From DASXYG01 sp036502625 (lineage in GTDB: Bacteria > Actinomycetota > Actinomycetes > Streptosporangiales > Streptosporangiaceae): a stretch of 64,000 nucleotides of DNA. Location of the stretch: NCBI GenBank assembly GCA_036502625.1, contig DASXYG010000105.1, positions 1 through 64,000 of the forward strand, in the 5' to 3' direction. The notes beneath the pieces are model-generated. The model was not told the DNA's origin and made no database searches. It saw nothing but the letters and a program-made list of their open reading frames with translations. This document shows, piece by piece, positions 52,457 through 60,243 of this stretch. Each line of letters opens with the position of its first letter. Position 1 is the stretch's first letter. The translations under genes and the position numbers were made by a program.

Positions 52457-53734
52457 TTACGTGGCTGGTGGCGGGCCGAGCCTGAGGGTGACCTCGGCGC
52501 CGCCGGTGGGGGCGTTGGCGAGGGTGAGGTCGCCGCCGCTGGTGCGGGCGGCGCGGCGGGCGATGTCCAGGCCGAGGCCGGTGGAGCCGTGGCCGCTGAC
52601 GCCGCGGCGCACCGCGCCCGAGCCGTCGGCGAACCCGGGTCCCCCGTCCGCGACGACCAGCAGCGCGCCCCCGCCCGCCGGCCGCGTCAGGCGAACGGCG
52701 AGGCCCGTGCCGTCGGGCGTGTGCGCGAACACGTTGCCGAGCAGCGCGTCCACGCAGGCGGTGAGGTCGTCCGCGCCCACCGCCACGGGCAGCGGCCCGT
52801 CCGCCAGTTCCGTGGTGACCGTGCGCCCGGTGTCCTCGGCGAGCACCGACCAGAACCGCACCCGGTCCGCGACGATCGCCGCGGCGTCCGACGCCCCCGC
52901 CGCGGCCCTCCGCCGCGACGCCGCGATGACGTCGTCGACGGCGCGCTCCACCGCGTCCACCCCCGCCGCCATGCGCGCCGACTCCCGCGGGTCGGCCAGC
53001 GTCTCCGACTCCAGGCGCAGCGCCGTCAAGGGTGTGCGCAGCCGGTGGGAGAGGTCCGCCACCGACTCGCGCTCCTCGCGCATCAGCTCGCGGATGCGCG
53101 CCGCCAGATGGTTCAGCGCCCCGGCGACATCACGCACCTCACCCGGCCCGCGCGGCGTGGCGCGCGCGTCGAGCTCGCCGCGCGCCAGCCGGTGCGAGAC
53201 CGCGGCCAGCTCGCCGATCGGCCCGGTCATCGACCGCGCGAGCCGGTCCGCGACCCCCATCCCGACCGCCACGAGCGCGAGGCCGAGCCCCAGCAGGATC
53301 AGCCACGCGCGCGTCACGCCCTGGCGCAGCCGCGCGTCCGTGACGTACGTACGGATCACCGCCGTCCCCGACGGCGCGCCCTCAACCGCGACGAGGATCT
53401 CCCGCCCCCCGGGCACGGTGACGCTCATGCTGCGCCCGGTGGCCGCGAGCCGTACGGCCTCGCCGCGCGGCGCGGGCGCGCCGAGCGTGCTGCCGTCGCC
53501 GAGGAACACCGAGTACCGCTGCGCGGACGACGCGTTGACCTGGTCGAGCGTGCGCGCGATGTCGGCGCGCTCCTCCGTGGCGACGATCGAGGTGAGCGAC
53601 TGCGCGCCCTGAACGGCGCCGTTGACCGCCCGGTCCGCGGCGACCGTGCGCGCCAGCAGCGCGAGCGGCACCAGGAACGCCACGAGGACGAGCGTCGTCG
53701 TGGCGGCGGCGAGCAGCGCGAGCCGGCCCCTCAC
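52457..53734 (-). CDS. OmpR-type sensor histidine kinase
   Basis: A 425-residue membrane sensor kinase. Membrane helix 1 lies at about 5-28, an extracellular sensor domain of about 110 residues follows, and helix 2 is at about 145-165. A HAMP domain leads to the phosphoacceptor helix SVADLSHRLRTPLTAL, and the ATPase domain has LLGNVFAHT, VADGGPGF and GLGLDIARR. GTG at 53734 overlaps the stop of the response regulator by four bases (GTGA). The extracellular signal is unknown. Confidence 0.93.
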   Translation of the reverse strand: MRGRLALLAAATTTLVLVAFLVPLALLARTVAADRAVNGAVQGAQSLTSIVATEERADIARTLDQVNASSAQRYSVFLGDGSTLGAPAPRGEAVRLAATGRSMSVTVPGGREILVAVEGAPSGTAVIRTYVTDARLRQGVTRAWLILLGLGLALVAVGMGVADRLARSMTGPIGELAAVSHRLARGELDARATPRGPGEVRDVAGALNHLAARIRELMREERESVADLSHRLRTPLTALRLESETLADPRESARMAAGVDAVERAVDDVIAASRRRAAAGASDAAAIVADRVRFWSVLAEDTGRTVTTELADGPLPVAVGADDLTACVDALLGNVFAHTPDGTGLAVRLTRPAGGGALLVVADGGPGFADGSGAVRRGVSGHGSTGLGLDIARRAARTSGGDLTLANAPTGGAEVTLRLGPPPAT

Positions 53735-54411
53735 GGCGCCGTCAGCTTCACCCCGACGCCGCGCACCGTGTGCAGGTAGCGGGGCGCGTCGGCGGTCTCG
53801 CCGAGCTTGCGGCGCAGCCACGACATATGGACGTCCACGGTCTTGTCGGCGCCGCCGTACGGCACGCGCCACACCTCGGTCAGCAGCTCGCGCTTGCCGA
53901 CCACCGTGCCGGCGCGCGCGGCGAGGTAGTGCAGCAGGTCGAACTCCCGCGGCGTGAGGTCGAGCGCGGCGCCGTCGAGCGCGGCCTCGCGGGCCCGCGG
54001 GTCCACCCGCAGGGCGCCGACCACGATCGGCTCCGCGGCGCCGCCGTCGGACTCGCCCCGGCGGAGCACGGCGCGCAGCCGCGCGTCGAGCTGCGCGCCG
54101 CCGAACGGCTTGACCACATAGTCGTCGGCGCCGGCGTCCAGCACCCGGACGATCTCCTCCTCGTCGTCGCGCGCGGTGGCGACGACCACCGGCACACGGC
54201 TCACCGCGCGCAGCATCCGCAGCACCTCGACGCCGTCGAGGTCGGGCAGGCCGAGATCGAGGACGACCACGTCGGGCCGGTCGGCGACGGCGGTGCGCAG
54301 GGCGTCGGCGCCGGTCGCGGTGGACGACACGGCATGGCCGCGCTCGGTCAGCGCACGGATCAGCGCCGTCCGGATCTTCGGGTCGTCCTCGACGAGCAGC
54401 ACCTGGGCCAC
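53731..54411 (-). CDS. OmpR/PhoB-family response regulator
   Basis: A 226-residue DNA-binding regulator. The receiver domain has VEDDPKIR and phosphoacceptor Asp52 in VVVLDLGLPDLDG. The winged-helix domain begins near residue 125 with VDPRAREAALDG and contains DVHMSWLRRKLGE. It is the partner of the overlapping kinase. It is divergent from the exported hypothetical gene, which may be a target. Confidence 0.94.
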   Translation of the reverse strand: MAQVLLVEDDPKIRTALIRALTERGHAVSSTATGADALRTAVADRPDVVVLDLGLPDLDGVEVLRMLRAVSRVPVVVATARDDEEEIVRVLDAGADDYVVKPFGGAQLDARLRAVLRRGESDGGAAEPIVVGALRVDPRAREAALDGAALDLTPREFDLLHYLAARAGTVVGKRELLTEVWRVPYGGADKTVDVHMSWLRRKLGETADAPRYLHTVRGVGVKLTAP

Positions 54412-54522
54412 ATCCGCACGCTAACCGACACGACCGCCGTACGAACCGCCGCGCGCCGCCGCGCGGCCAGGCATAGCGCCCCCTTAACCGGACGTTAGCG
54501 GCGGCTGCGGCACAGTGGTCCC

Positions 54523-54960
54523 ATGCGCCGTCTGTACGCCGTGCTCGGGTGGGTGGCCGCCGCGCTGGCGGCGACCGGTGTCGGCGTGGCCGCGCTCGGC
54601 GCGCTCGGCGACGGCATCGTCGGGGAGGCGGCGCCGCCCATGTCGCAGACGGACGTACGCCACCAGCTCGCACGCGCGACCGCGACGGCACGGCCGTCCG
54701 GGCCGGCGCCGTCGCGTACGGCAGACGCGGGCGGTGTGGTGCTGGCCGGCGCGGGCGGCACGGTCGTGGCCCGCTGCCTCGCCGGCGGCGCCGTGCAGCT
54801 CGACAGTTGGAGCCCCGCCCAGGGGTTCGCCGCCGAGGACGTGAAGCGCGGGCCCGCGGACCGGGCGGAGATCCAGTTCGAGTCGGACCGGACCGAGGTG
54901 AAGGGCCGCATCACGTGCGCGGCCGGGCGGCCCGTCGCGCACTGGAAGCAGGAGGACTGA
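54523..54960 (+). CDS. Exported hypothetical protein divergent from the two-component system
   Basis: A 145-residue protein. An N-terminal signal-type helix (LGWVAAALAATGVGVAALGA) is followed by a small globular part with two Cys (ARCLAGG and RITCAAG) that may pair. Pattern and position, facing an OmpR-type regulator with about 110 bases between, suggest it is a regulated secreted protein. CCTTAACCGGACGTTAGCGG in the gap could include regulator sites. No family recognised. Confidence 0.72.
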   Translation: MRRLYAVLGWVAAALAATGVGVAALGALGDGIVGEAAPPMSQTDVRHQLARATATARPSGPAPSRTADAGGVVLAGAGGTVVARCLAGGAVQLDSWSPAQGFAAEDVKRGPADRAEIQFESDRTEVKGRITCAAGRPVAHWKQED

Positions 54961-54985
54961 CCGGACCGCGCAGCGGCTCGGCGGC

Positions 54986-55912
54986 TCAGGGGTGGACGGC
55001 GGCCTCGTGGGCGCGGTGGGTGGCGGGTTCGAGCTGGAACGTGCAGTGCTCGACGTCGAAATGGTGGGACAGGCATTCGCAGAGCTGGTCGAGGACGCGG
55101 CCGCCGCCGCAGCCGGGCTCGGTGTCGTCGTCGACCACGACGTGGGCGGACAGCACGGGCACGCCGCTGGTGATCGTCCACGCGTGGAGGTCGTGGACGC
55201 CGACCACGCCGGGGGTGCGCAGGATGTGGCTGCGGACGTGTTCGAGGTCGACGTCCTTCGGGGTGGCCTCCAGGAGGACGTTCACCGCCTCGCGGAGCAG
55301 CTTCCACGTGCGCGGGAGGATCAGCAGGCCGATCACCGCGGCGACGATGGCGTCGGCGCGGGTGAAGCCGGTGGTCCACAGGACGATGGCGGACACGACG
55401 ATCGCGGCGCCGCCGAGCATGTCGGAGAAGACCTCGAGGAACGCGCCGCGGACGTTCAGGCTCTCCTTCTGGCCGCCGCGCAGCACGAGCATCGACGCGG
55501 TGTTCCCGGCCAGCGCGAGCAGGCCGAAGACGATCATCAGGCCGCCGTTGACCTCGGGCGGCTCCGTCAGCCGCTTGACCGCTTCGTACAGCACGAAGGC
55601 CGCCATGGCGAACAGCAGCATGGCGTTGATCATCGCGGCGAGGATCTCCATGCGCTGGTAGCCGAACGTGCGCTCCGCGTTGGCGGGGCGGCCGGCGAAC
55701 CACACGGCGAGCAGGCTCAGCCCGATTCCGGCGGTGTCGGCGGCCATGTGGCCGGCCTCGGCGAGCAGCGCGAGGCTGCCGGACACCAGCGCGCCGACGA
55801 TCTCGGCCACGACGATCGCCAGCGTGATGCCGAAGACGACGGCCAGCCGGCCGCGGTTGCGCATCGCCGCCGTGGGGCCCGCGCCGAGGCCGCCGTGGTC
55901 GTGGCCGGTCAT
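54986..55912 (-). CDS. Cation diffusion facilitator metal exporter (CzcD-like)
   Basis: A 308-residue CDF transporter. Six membrane helices hold the metal-site pairs AEAGHMAADTAGI (His and Asp in helix II) and EVFSDMLGG in helix V. The C-terminal cytoplasmic domain (from about 210) has VGVHDLHAWTITSG and a His/Cys-containing end. A short His-containing N-terminus (GHDHGG) precedes helix I. The ATG overlaps the stop of the CmtR-like repressor (ATGA), so the pair forms a metal-responsive efflux operon. Zn or Cd/Pb export is inferred. Confidence 0.93.
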   Translation of the reverse strand: MTGHDHGGLGAGPTAAMRNRGRLAVVFGITLAIVVAEIVGALVSGSLALLAEAGHMAADTAGIGLSLLAVWFAGRPANAERTFGYQRMEILAAMINAMLLFAMAAFVLYEAVKRLTEPPEVNGGLMIVFGLLALAGNTASMLVLRGGQKESLNVRGAFLEVFSDMLGGAAIVVSAIVLWTTGFTRADAIVAAVIGLLILPRTWKLLREAVNVLLEATPKDVDLEHVRSHILRTPGVVGVHDLHAWTITSGVPVLSAHVVVDDDTEPGCGGGRVLDQLCECLSHHFDVEHCTFQLEPATHRAHEAAVHP

Positions 55913-56295
55913 CCCGCGACCTCCGTGCCGATGGCGCGCTCCGGCTCGTGGCCGGGCTCGATGGACAGGATGAGGTCGGCGAGGTCGCCCAGGGCGTGGC
56001 GCAGCCGTTCGTCGGCGAGTTCGTAGCGCACCTGGCGGCCCTCGGGCGTGGCGGTGACGAGGCCGCAGCCGCGCAGGCAGGTCAGGTGGTTGGACACGTT
56101 GGCCCGGGTCAGGCCCAGGCGGGCGGCCAGGCGCGCCGGGTAGGCGGGGCCTTCGAGCAGCGCGAGCAGGATGTGGCAGCGGGTCGGGTCGGCGAGCGCG
56201 TGGCCGACCCGGCGCAGCGCGCCGTGGCGGCTGGTGTCGCACGGCAGCCGGAGGTCGGTGGCCGCCTGGGGCTCGCTGCTCGTCGGGGTGCGCAT
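55909..56295 (-). CDS. cmtR: CmtR-like ArsR-family metal sensor
   Basis: A 128-residue winged-helix repressor closely resembling mycobacterial CmtR, the Cd/Pb sensor. The DNA-recognition helix region LTRANVSNHLTCLRGCGLV carries Cys73 and Cys77, which match CmtR Cys57 and Cys61. The third CmtR ligand, the C-terminal Cys102, has no counterpart: that region reads EPGHEPERAIG. A Cys at residue 19 and one at 40 (DPTRCHI) are also present. ATG at 56295 is preferred over the GTG three codons earlier. A perfect inverted repeat lies just upstream. Confidence 0.9.
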   Translation of the reverse strand: MRTPTSSEPQAATDLRLPCDTSRHGALRRVGHALADPTRCHILLALLEGPAYPARLAARLGLTRANVSNHLTCLRGCGLVTATPEGRQVRYELADERLRHALGDLADLILSIEPGHEPERAIGTEVAG

Positions 56296-56305
56296 GGCAA
56301 CCACG

Positions 56306-56323
56306 GTACAGCCTCCGCTGTAC
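56306..56323. promoter_or_regulatory. Likely operator of the CmtR-like repressor
   Basis: GTACAGC-CTCC-GCTGTAC, a perfect 7-bp inverted repeat with a 4-base spacer, 11 bases upstream of the repressor ATG. It lies in the gap to the divergent exonuclease gene, so it could control both. Confidence 0.72.
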
Positions 56324-56381
56324 AGTCGCCATCAGGTTCGCGGTGCGAATGAATGTCACCGGCTCGTGGGAAGGTGAAACC

Positions 56382-57248
56382 GTGCTCAGCTACGGCGCCC
56401 TGACCCGGGGAGACCAGTCCGGCCGAATCCGGCACCGGCCGCCCGGCGGTACGGACCCGCGCGACCTCGAATTCGCCGTTCTTGACACGGAGACCACCGG
56501 CCTCGACCCCCGCCACGACCGCATCTGCGAGATCGCCCTGGTGCGCATGCGCGGCGACGGCACCGTCCTCGATACCTACGACACGCTCGTCGACCCCGGC
56601 ATGCCCATCGACAACGCCGCCTTCCACGGCATCCTCGACGCCGACGTCCGTGGCGCGCCCGAGTTCCCGATGATCGCCCCCGACCTGCTCGACCGCATGT
56701 CCGGGGCCATCCTGGTCGCGCACAACCTCGACTTCGACGCGGGCATGCTGGAGGCCGAGCTCCGCCGGGCCGGGCTCGAACCCCCCGACCTCGTCGGCCT
56801 GTGCACGCTCACGTCCGCCCGCGCCCAGCTCGACCTCAGGTCCTACCGCCTGCCCGAGATCGTCCGCACGCTCACCGGCGGCCCGCCGCCGCACACCCAT
56901 TGGGCGCTCGGCGACGCCCGCGCCTGCGCGCTGGTCCTCGGCGGCCTGATCGGCGCCGGCCCGCGCCCGATGCGCTTCCACGGCCCGCCCGCGCCCGTGC
57001 TGGCCGTCCCGCAGGCCGCGGAGCCGCTGGCCTCACGCCCGCGCGCGGTCGGCGCGAGCCCCGAGCCGCCCGACTGCCCGCCGTACGGCACCGCTGTGCC
57101 CGCCTGGGGTGCCGCCTGGCGCCGCCACGAGCTGGACGACGACCTCTGCCGCGGCCGCTTCGACCGCACACGCCGCAGGCGCGCCCGGCTGGTCACCTTC
57201 TGGCGCCGCCTCGTCCGCGCGCGCCGCCCGTCCGACCGGTGGGGATGA
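56382..57248 (+). CDS. DnaQ-like 3'-5' exonuclease
   Basis: A 288-residue protein with an N-terminal DEDDh exonuclease domain: motif I VLDTETTGLDP, motif II AHNLDFDAGM and motif III HWALGDARA. The C-terminal third is Arg/Pro-rich and ends in a very basic stretch, with no recognised fold. The GTG at 56382 follows AAGGTGA at good distance; ATG at 56349 is also possible and adds 11 residues. It could be a stand-alone proofreading or repair nuclease. It is divergent from the CmtR-like gene. Confidence 0.88.
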   Translation: MLSYGALTRGDQSGRIRHRPPGGTDPRDLEFAVLDTETTGLDPRHDRICEIALVRMRGDGTVLDTYDTLVDPGMPIDNAAFHGILDADVRGAPEFPMIAPDLLDRMSGAILVAHNLDFDAGMLEAELRRAGLEPPDLVGLCTLTSARAQLDLRSYRLPEIVRTLTGGPPPHTHWALGDARACALVLGGLIGAGPRPMRFHGPPAPVLAVPQAAEPLASRPRAVGASPEPPDCPPYGTAVPAWGAAWRRHELDDDLCRGRFDRTRRRRARLVTFWRRLVRARRPSDRWG

Positions 57249-57344
57249 CCGGGCCTCGGCCGTAGGTGCCGTGCGGCCTCGTCCCCGGCGACGGCCGCGG
57301 GTTCGTGCCGCGGGCGGAGGCGCGCGGGGTGCCGCGATGGAAGC

Positions 57345-58265
57345 GTGAGGAGCGTGACCAACCCCACCCCGCCCGCGCCCGCCCCGGTGATCGAGGCGCG
57401 CGGCCTGACCAAGCGCTTCGGCTCGCTGCGCGCGGTCGACGACCTCACCTTCACCGTGCGCCCCGGCGGCGTGACCGGCTTCCTCGGCCCCAATGGCGCG
57501 GGCAAGACGACCACGCTGCGCATGCTGCTCGGCCTCGTGCGCCCGACGTCCGGGACCGGCCTCATCGGCGGCCGTACGTACGCCGGCCTGCCCGACCCGC
57601 TGCGCACGGTCGGCGCCGCTCTCGAGGCGTCCGGCTTCCACCCCGGCCGCTCGGCGCGCGACCACCTGCGCGCGCTCGCCGCCACCGCCGCGATCCCGGA
57701 CTCCCGGGTCGACGAGGTGCTGGGCCATGTCGGGCTGCACGACGTCGCCGACCGGCGGACCCTGACGTACTCCATGGGCATGCGGCAGCGGCTCGCGCTC
57801 GCGGCCGCGCTGCTCGGCGACCCGCCGGTGCTGGTCCTCGACGAGCCCGCCAACGGCCTCGACCCGGAGGGGATCGCCTGGCTGCGCGACTTCCTCCGCC
57901 GCTACGCCGCGATGGGCCGCACCGTGCTGATCTCCAGCCACGTGCTGTCGGAGGTCGCGCAGACGGTCGACGAGGTGCTGATCATCGCGCACGGCCGGCT
58001 CGTACGGCAGGCGCCGCTCAGCGAGCTGACCGGCGGCGGCCGCGTCCGCGTGCGCACCCCCGACGGCGCGCGGCTGACGAAGCTGCTGCTCGCCGACGGC
58101 GTCCGCATCGACATGCCGTCCGAGGACACCCTGTACGTCACGGGCGCGGAGACCGCGAAGATCGGCCACGCCGCCCACGCCAACGGCATCGAGCTGCACG
58201 AGCTCGTCCGCGAGGAGTCGGACCTCGAACGGGTCTTCCTCCGGCTCACGGGGGGTGCCGAATGA
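57345..58265 (+). CDS. ABC exporter ATP-binding protein
   Basis: A 306-residue ATPase of the CcmA/DrrA-like group. Walker A GPNGAGKTT, the Q-loop region, signature YSMGMRQRLALA, Walker B VLVLDEPANGLD and SSHVLSEV (His switch) are all present. About 80 extra residues follow the ATPase core. The start could be 57345 or the GTG three codons later. The stop overlaps the permease ATG (ATGA), so the two genes form one exporter unit. Confidence 0.93.
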   Translation: MRSVTNPTPPAPAPVIEARGLTKRFGSLRAVDDLTFTVRPGGVTGFLGPNGAGKTTTLRMLLGLVRPTSGTGLIGGRTYAGLPDPLRTVGAALEASGFHPGRSARDHLRALAATAAIPDSRVDEVLGHVGLHDVADRRTLTYSMGMRQRLALAAALLGDPPVLVLDEPANGLDPEGIAWLRDFLRRYAAMGRTVLISSHVLSEVAQTVDEVLIIAHGRLVRQAPLSELTGGGRVRVRTPDGARLTKLLLADGVRIDMPSEDTLYVTGAETAKIGHAAHANGIELHELVREESDLERVFLRLTGGAE

Positions 58266-59041
58266 CCCGGCTGGTCCGCGCCGAGCTGCTGAAGCTGCGC
58301 AGCACCAACGCGTGGTGGCTGCTGCTCGGCCTGGCGCTCGCCTACTGCCTGCTGGCCACCGGCGCGTTCGCGCTCGCCGGGTCGCGCGGCGGCGACTCCC
58401 CCGACCTGCACAGCGCCACCGGGCTTGGCGTGGTGTACGGCTGGGTCTCGCAGGCGTACGCGTTCACGCTGATCCTCGGTGTGCTGGGCGTCACCACGGA
58501 GTACCGCCACATGACGATCACCGCGACGCTGCTCGCGGTGCCGCGCCGCGGCCGCCTGCTCCTCGCGAAGCTGCTGGCGTACCTGGTCGCCGGGTTCGTC
58601 TACGCGGTCGTGATCGTCGGCGTGACGTTCGGGTTCGCCGCCGCCGTGCTGTCGGTGCGCGGCCTCCCGGTCACCGCGCCCGGCCTCGACCTGCCGCAGA
58701 TCATGCTGGGCGGGGTCCTCACGATCACGCTGTACGCCCCGATGGGCCTGGCGGTGGGCGCGCTCGTACGGAACCAGGTCGCGGCCATCGTCGGCACGCT
58801 CATCTACTTCTGGTGGGTGGAGACCCTGCTGATCTTCCTGCTGCCCGCGGTGGGCCGCTGGCTGCCCGGCGGCGCCGCTCAGGCGATGCTCCACCTCGAC
58901 CTCGCCTCGATGGCCGGCGGCCGGGGCGCGCCCGGCGGCGGCCTGCTGTCGTGGTGGGCCGGCGCCGGGGTGTTCATCGGGTACGCCGCGCTGCTCACGG
59001 CGCTCGGCGGCCGCGTGACGATGCGCCGCGACGTCACCTGA
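58262..59041 (+). CDS. ABC-2 type permease
   Basis: A 259-residue membrane protein with six hydrophobic segments, the pattern of ABC-2 permeases (RAELLKLRSTNAWWLLLGLA at the N-terminus, RHMTITATLLAVPRRGRLL after helix 2). It pairs with the overlapping ATPase to export a drug, lipid or peptide; the cargo is not predictable. It ends 24 bases from the convergent DUF2630 gene. Confidence 0.92.
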   Translation: MTRLVRAELLKLRSTNAWWLLLGLALAYCLLATGAFALAGSRGGDSPDLHSATGLGVVYGWVSQAYAFTLILGVLGVTTEYRHMTITATLLAVPRRGRLLLAKLLAYLVAGFVYAVVIVGVTFGFAAAVLSVRGLPVTAPGLDLPQIMLGGVLTITLYAPMGLAVGALVRNQVAAIVGTLIYFWWVETLLIFLLPAVGRWLPGGAAQAMLHLDLASMAGGRGAPGGGLLSWWAGAGVFIGYAALLTALGGRVTMRRDVT

Positions 59042-59065
59042 CCGGGGACGGGCACCGGACGGGCC

Positions 59066-59308
59066 TTACTGGCGGTAGTTCTCGACCTCGGACTCGGGGC
59101 GGACGCGGGCGTCGTCGGGGTCCTCGCCGTACTCCTGCTTGGCGCGGCGCTGGCGCAGGAGGTCCCAGCACTGGTCGAGCCGGTTGTTCACCTCGCGCAG
59201 CCGCGACCGTTCGTCCGGGGTGAGCCGGTGCGCCTCCTGGTCGCGTAGCTGCCGCTCCTCCGCCACCAGGGCGTCGATCTGGCCGATGATGTCGTCGTCG
59301 CTCGCCAT
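59066..59308 (-). CDS. DUF2630 family protein
   Basis: An 80-residue helical protein of the DUF2630 family: IIGQIDALVAEERQLRDQEA and RLREVNNRLDQCWDLLRQRR. The family is restricted to actinobacteria and of unknown function. The ATG at 59308 is chosen because GGAGG lies upstream; a longer frame adds 30 unrelated residues. Confidence 0.88.
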   Translation of the reverse strand: MASDDDIIGQIDALVAEERQLRDQEAHRLTPDERSRLREVNNRLDQCWDLLRQRRAKQEYGEDPDDARVRPESEVENYRQ

Positions 59309-59463
59309 GTCGCCTCCTCGTCCGGTGCTCGATCGTACGCATACCCTCGTGTTCGGCGCCGGACGCGGCGTCCACCGATGGGTGGAGCCGGGTTCCACCC
59401 GATGTCGGATGGCGGTGCGCAGGGCCGAGGGGTCACACTGTCGGGTAGACGGGGAGGCGATGG

Positions 59464-59907
59464 ATGATGGATGGGATGCGGGCAGCCGATGCCGACCGCG
59501 ACCGCGTGACCGCCGCGCTGCGCGAGGAGATGGCGGTCGGGCGGATCACGATGGAGGAGTTCGAGGAACGGCTCTCGGGCGTCTACGCGGCGAAGACGTG
59601 GGACGACCTGCGCGCGCTGACGTCGGACCTCCCGGTGAACATCACTTTCGACGGCGAGGTCAACGCCCCCGCGGCCGGCCCGATGCGCGCTCCGCAGGCC
59701 GGCCCGCCGATGGAGGCCCTGCCCGGCCGGCCGCCCATGCGCCGCGGCCCGCATTTCGCGCCGTTCATGATCATTCCGCTGATCGGGCTCGGCATCGCCG
59801 TCGCGCACGGCGCCTTCGGCGCGCTGATCCCGATCGCCGTCATCGTGTTCCTGGTGCTCGGCGGCATCGGCCGCGGCCGCCGCCGCTACCACTACCGGAC
59901 GCGCTGA
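59464..59907 (+). CDS. DUF1707 membrane protein
   Basis: A 147-residue protein. The N-terminal DUF1707 (SHOCT-like) domain is clear in RAADADRDRVTAALREEMAV and ITMEEFEERLSGVYAAKTWD. A Pro/Ala-rich linker leads to two membrane helices (about 98-138) and a basic C-terminus. GGGAGG supports the ATG. Function unknown. Confidence 0.88.
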   Translation: MMDGMRAADADRDRVTAALREEMAVGRITMEEFEERLSGVYAAKTWDDLRALTSDLPVNITFDGEVNAPAAGPMRAPQAGPPMEALPGRPPMRRGPHFAPFMIIPLIGLGIAVAHGAFGALIPIAVIVFLVLGGIGRGRRRYHYRTR

Positions 59908-60243
59908 CCCCGGCCCCCTCGACGCCCGCGGATTCCCGTCGATTCGCGGGCGCCGGCGTGCGCGAATCGGGCGAAATGATCAACCTCGCGATGCGATTCG
60001 GATTGCCCGAACTTGACCCATTGACCGCGTAGTTCCGCCACGCGGGCCGGTAGCGTATGGCACGCTTCATGATCGACGGGTTCGGCCGGTGTGGACGCGC
60101 ATATCCACTTGTGTGACCCTTTGCGTGTCGGGCGTCTTGATGGCCCGCCCTTAACCGAGTGGGAACGAACGACTTCCCATGGCCGCTAGCCTGGATCGGC
60201 ATGGCCCTGCCCGCGAAGGCGCCCCCAGCGCCGCGTGTGCGCG
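59908..60243. other. Gap before the glycosyltransferase gene
   Basis: A 336-base, partly AT-richer region. A hairpin (CGCCCGCG 59923-59930 with CGCGGGCG 59945-59952) can end the DUF1707 transcript. The right part (about 60060-60200) is the probable promoter region of the glycosyltransferase. No gene is seen. Confidence 0.5.
59923..59952 (+). terminator. Hairpin after the DUF1707 gene
   Basis: CGCCCGCG (59923-59930) and CGCGGGCG (59945-59952) form an 8-bp stem with a 14-base loop starting 16 bases after the stop. No T-tract follows, so this is a moderate candidate. Confidence 0.45.
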
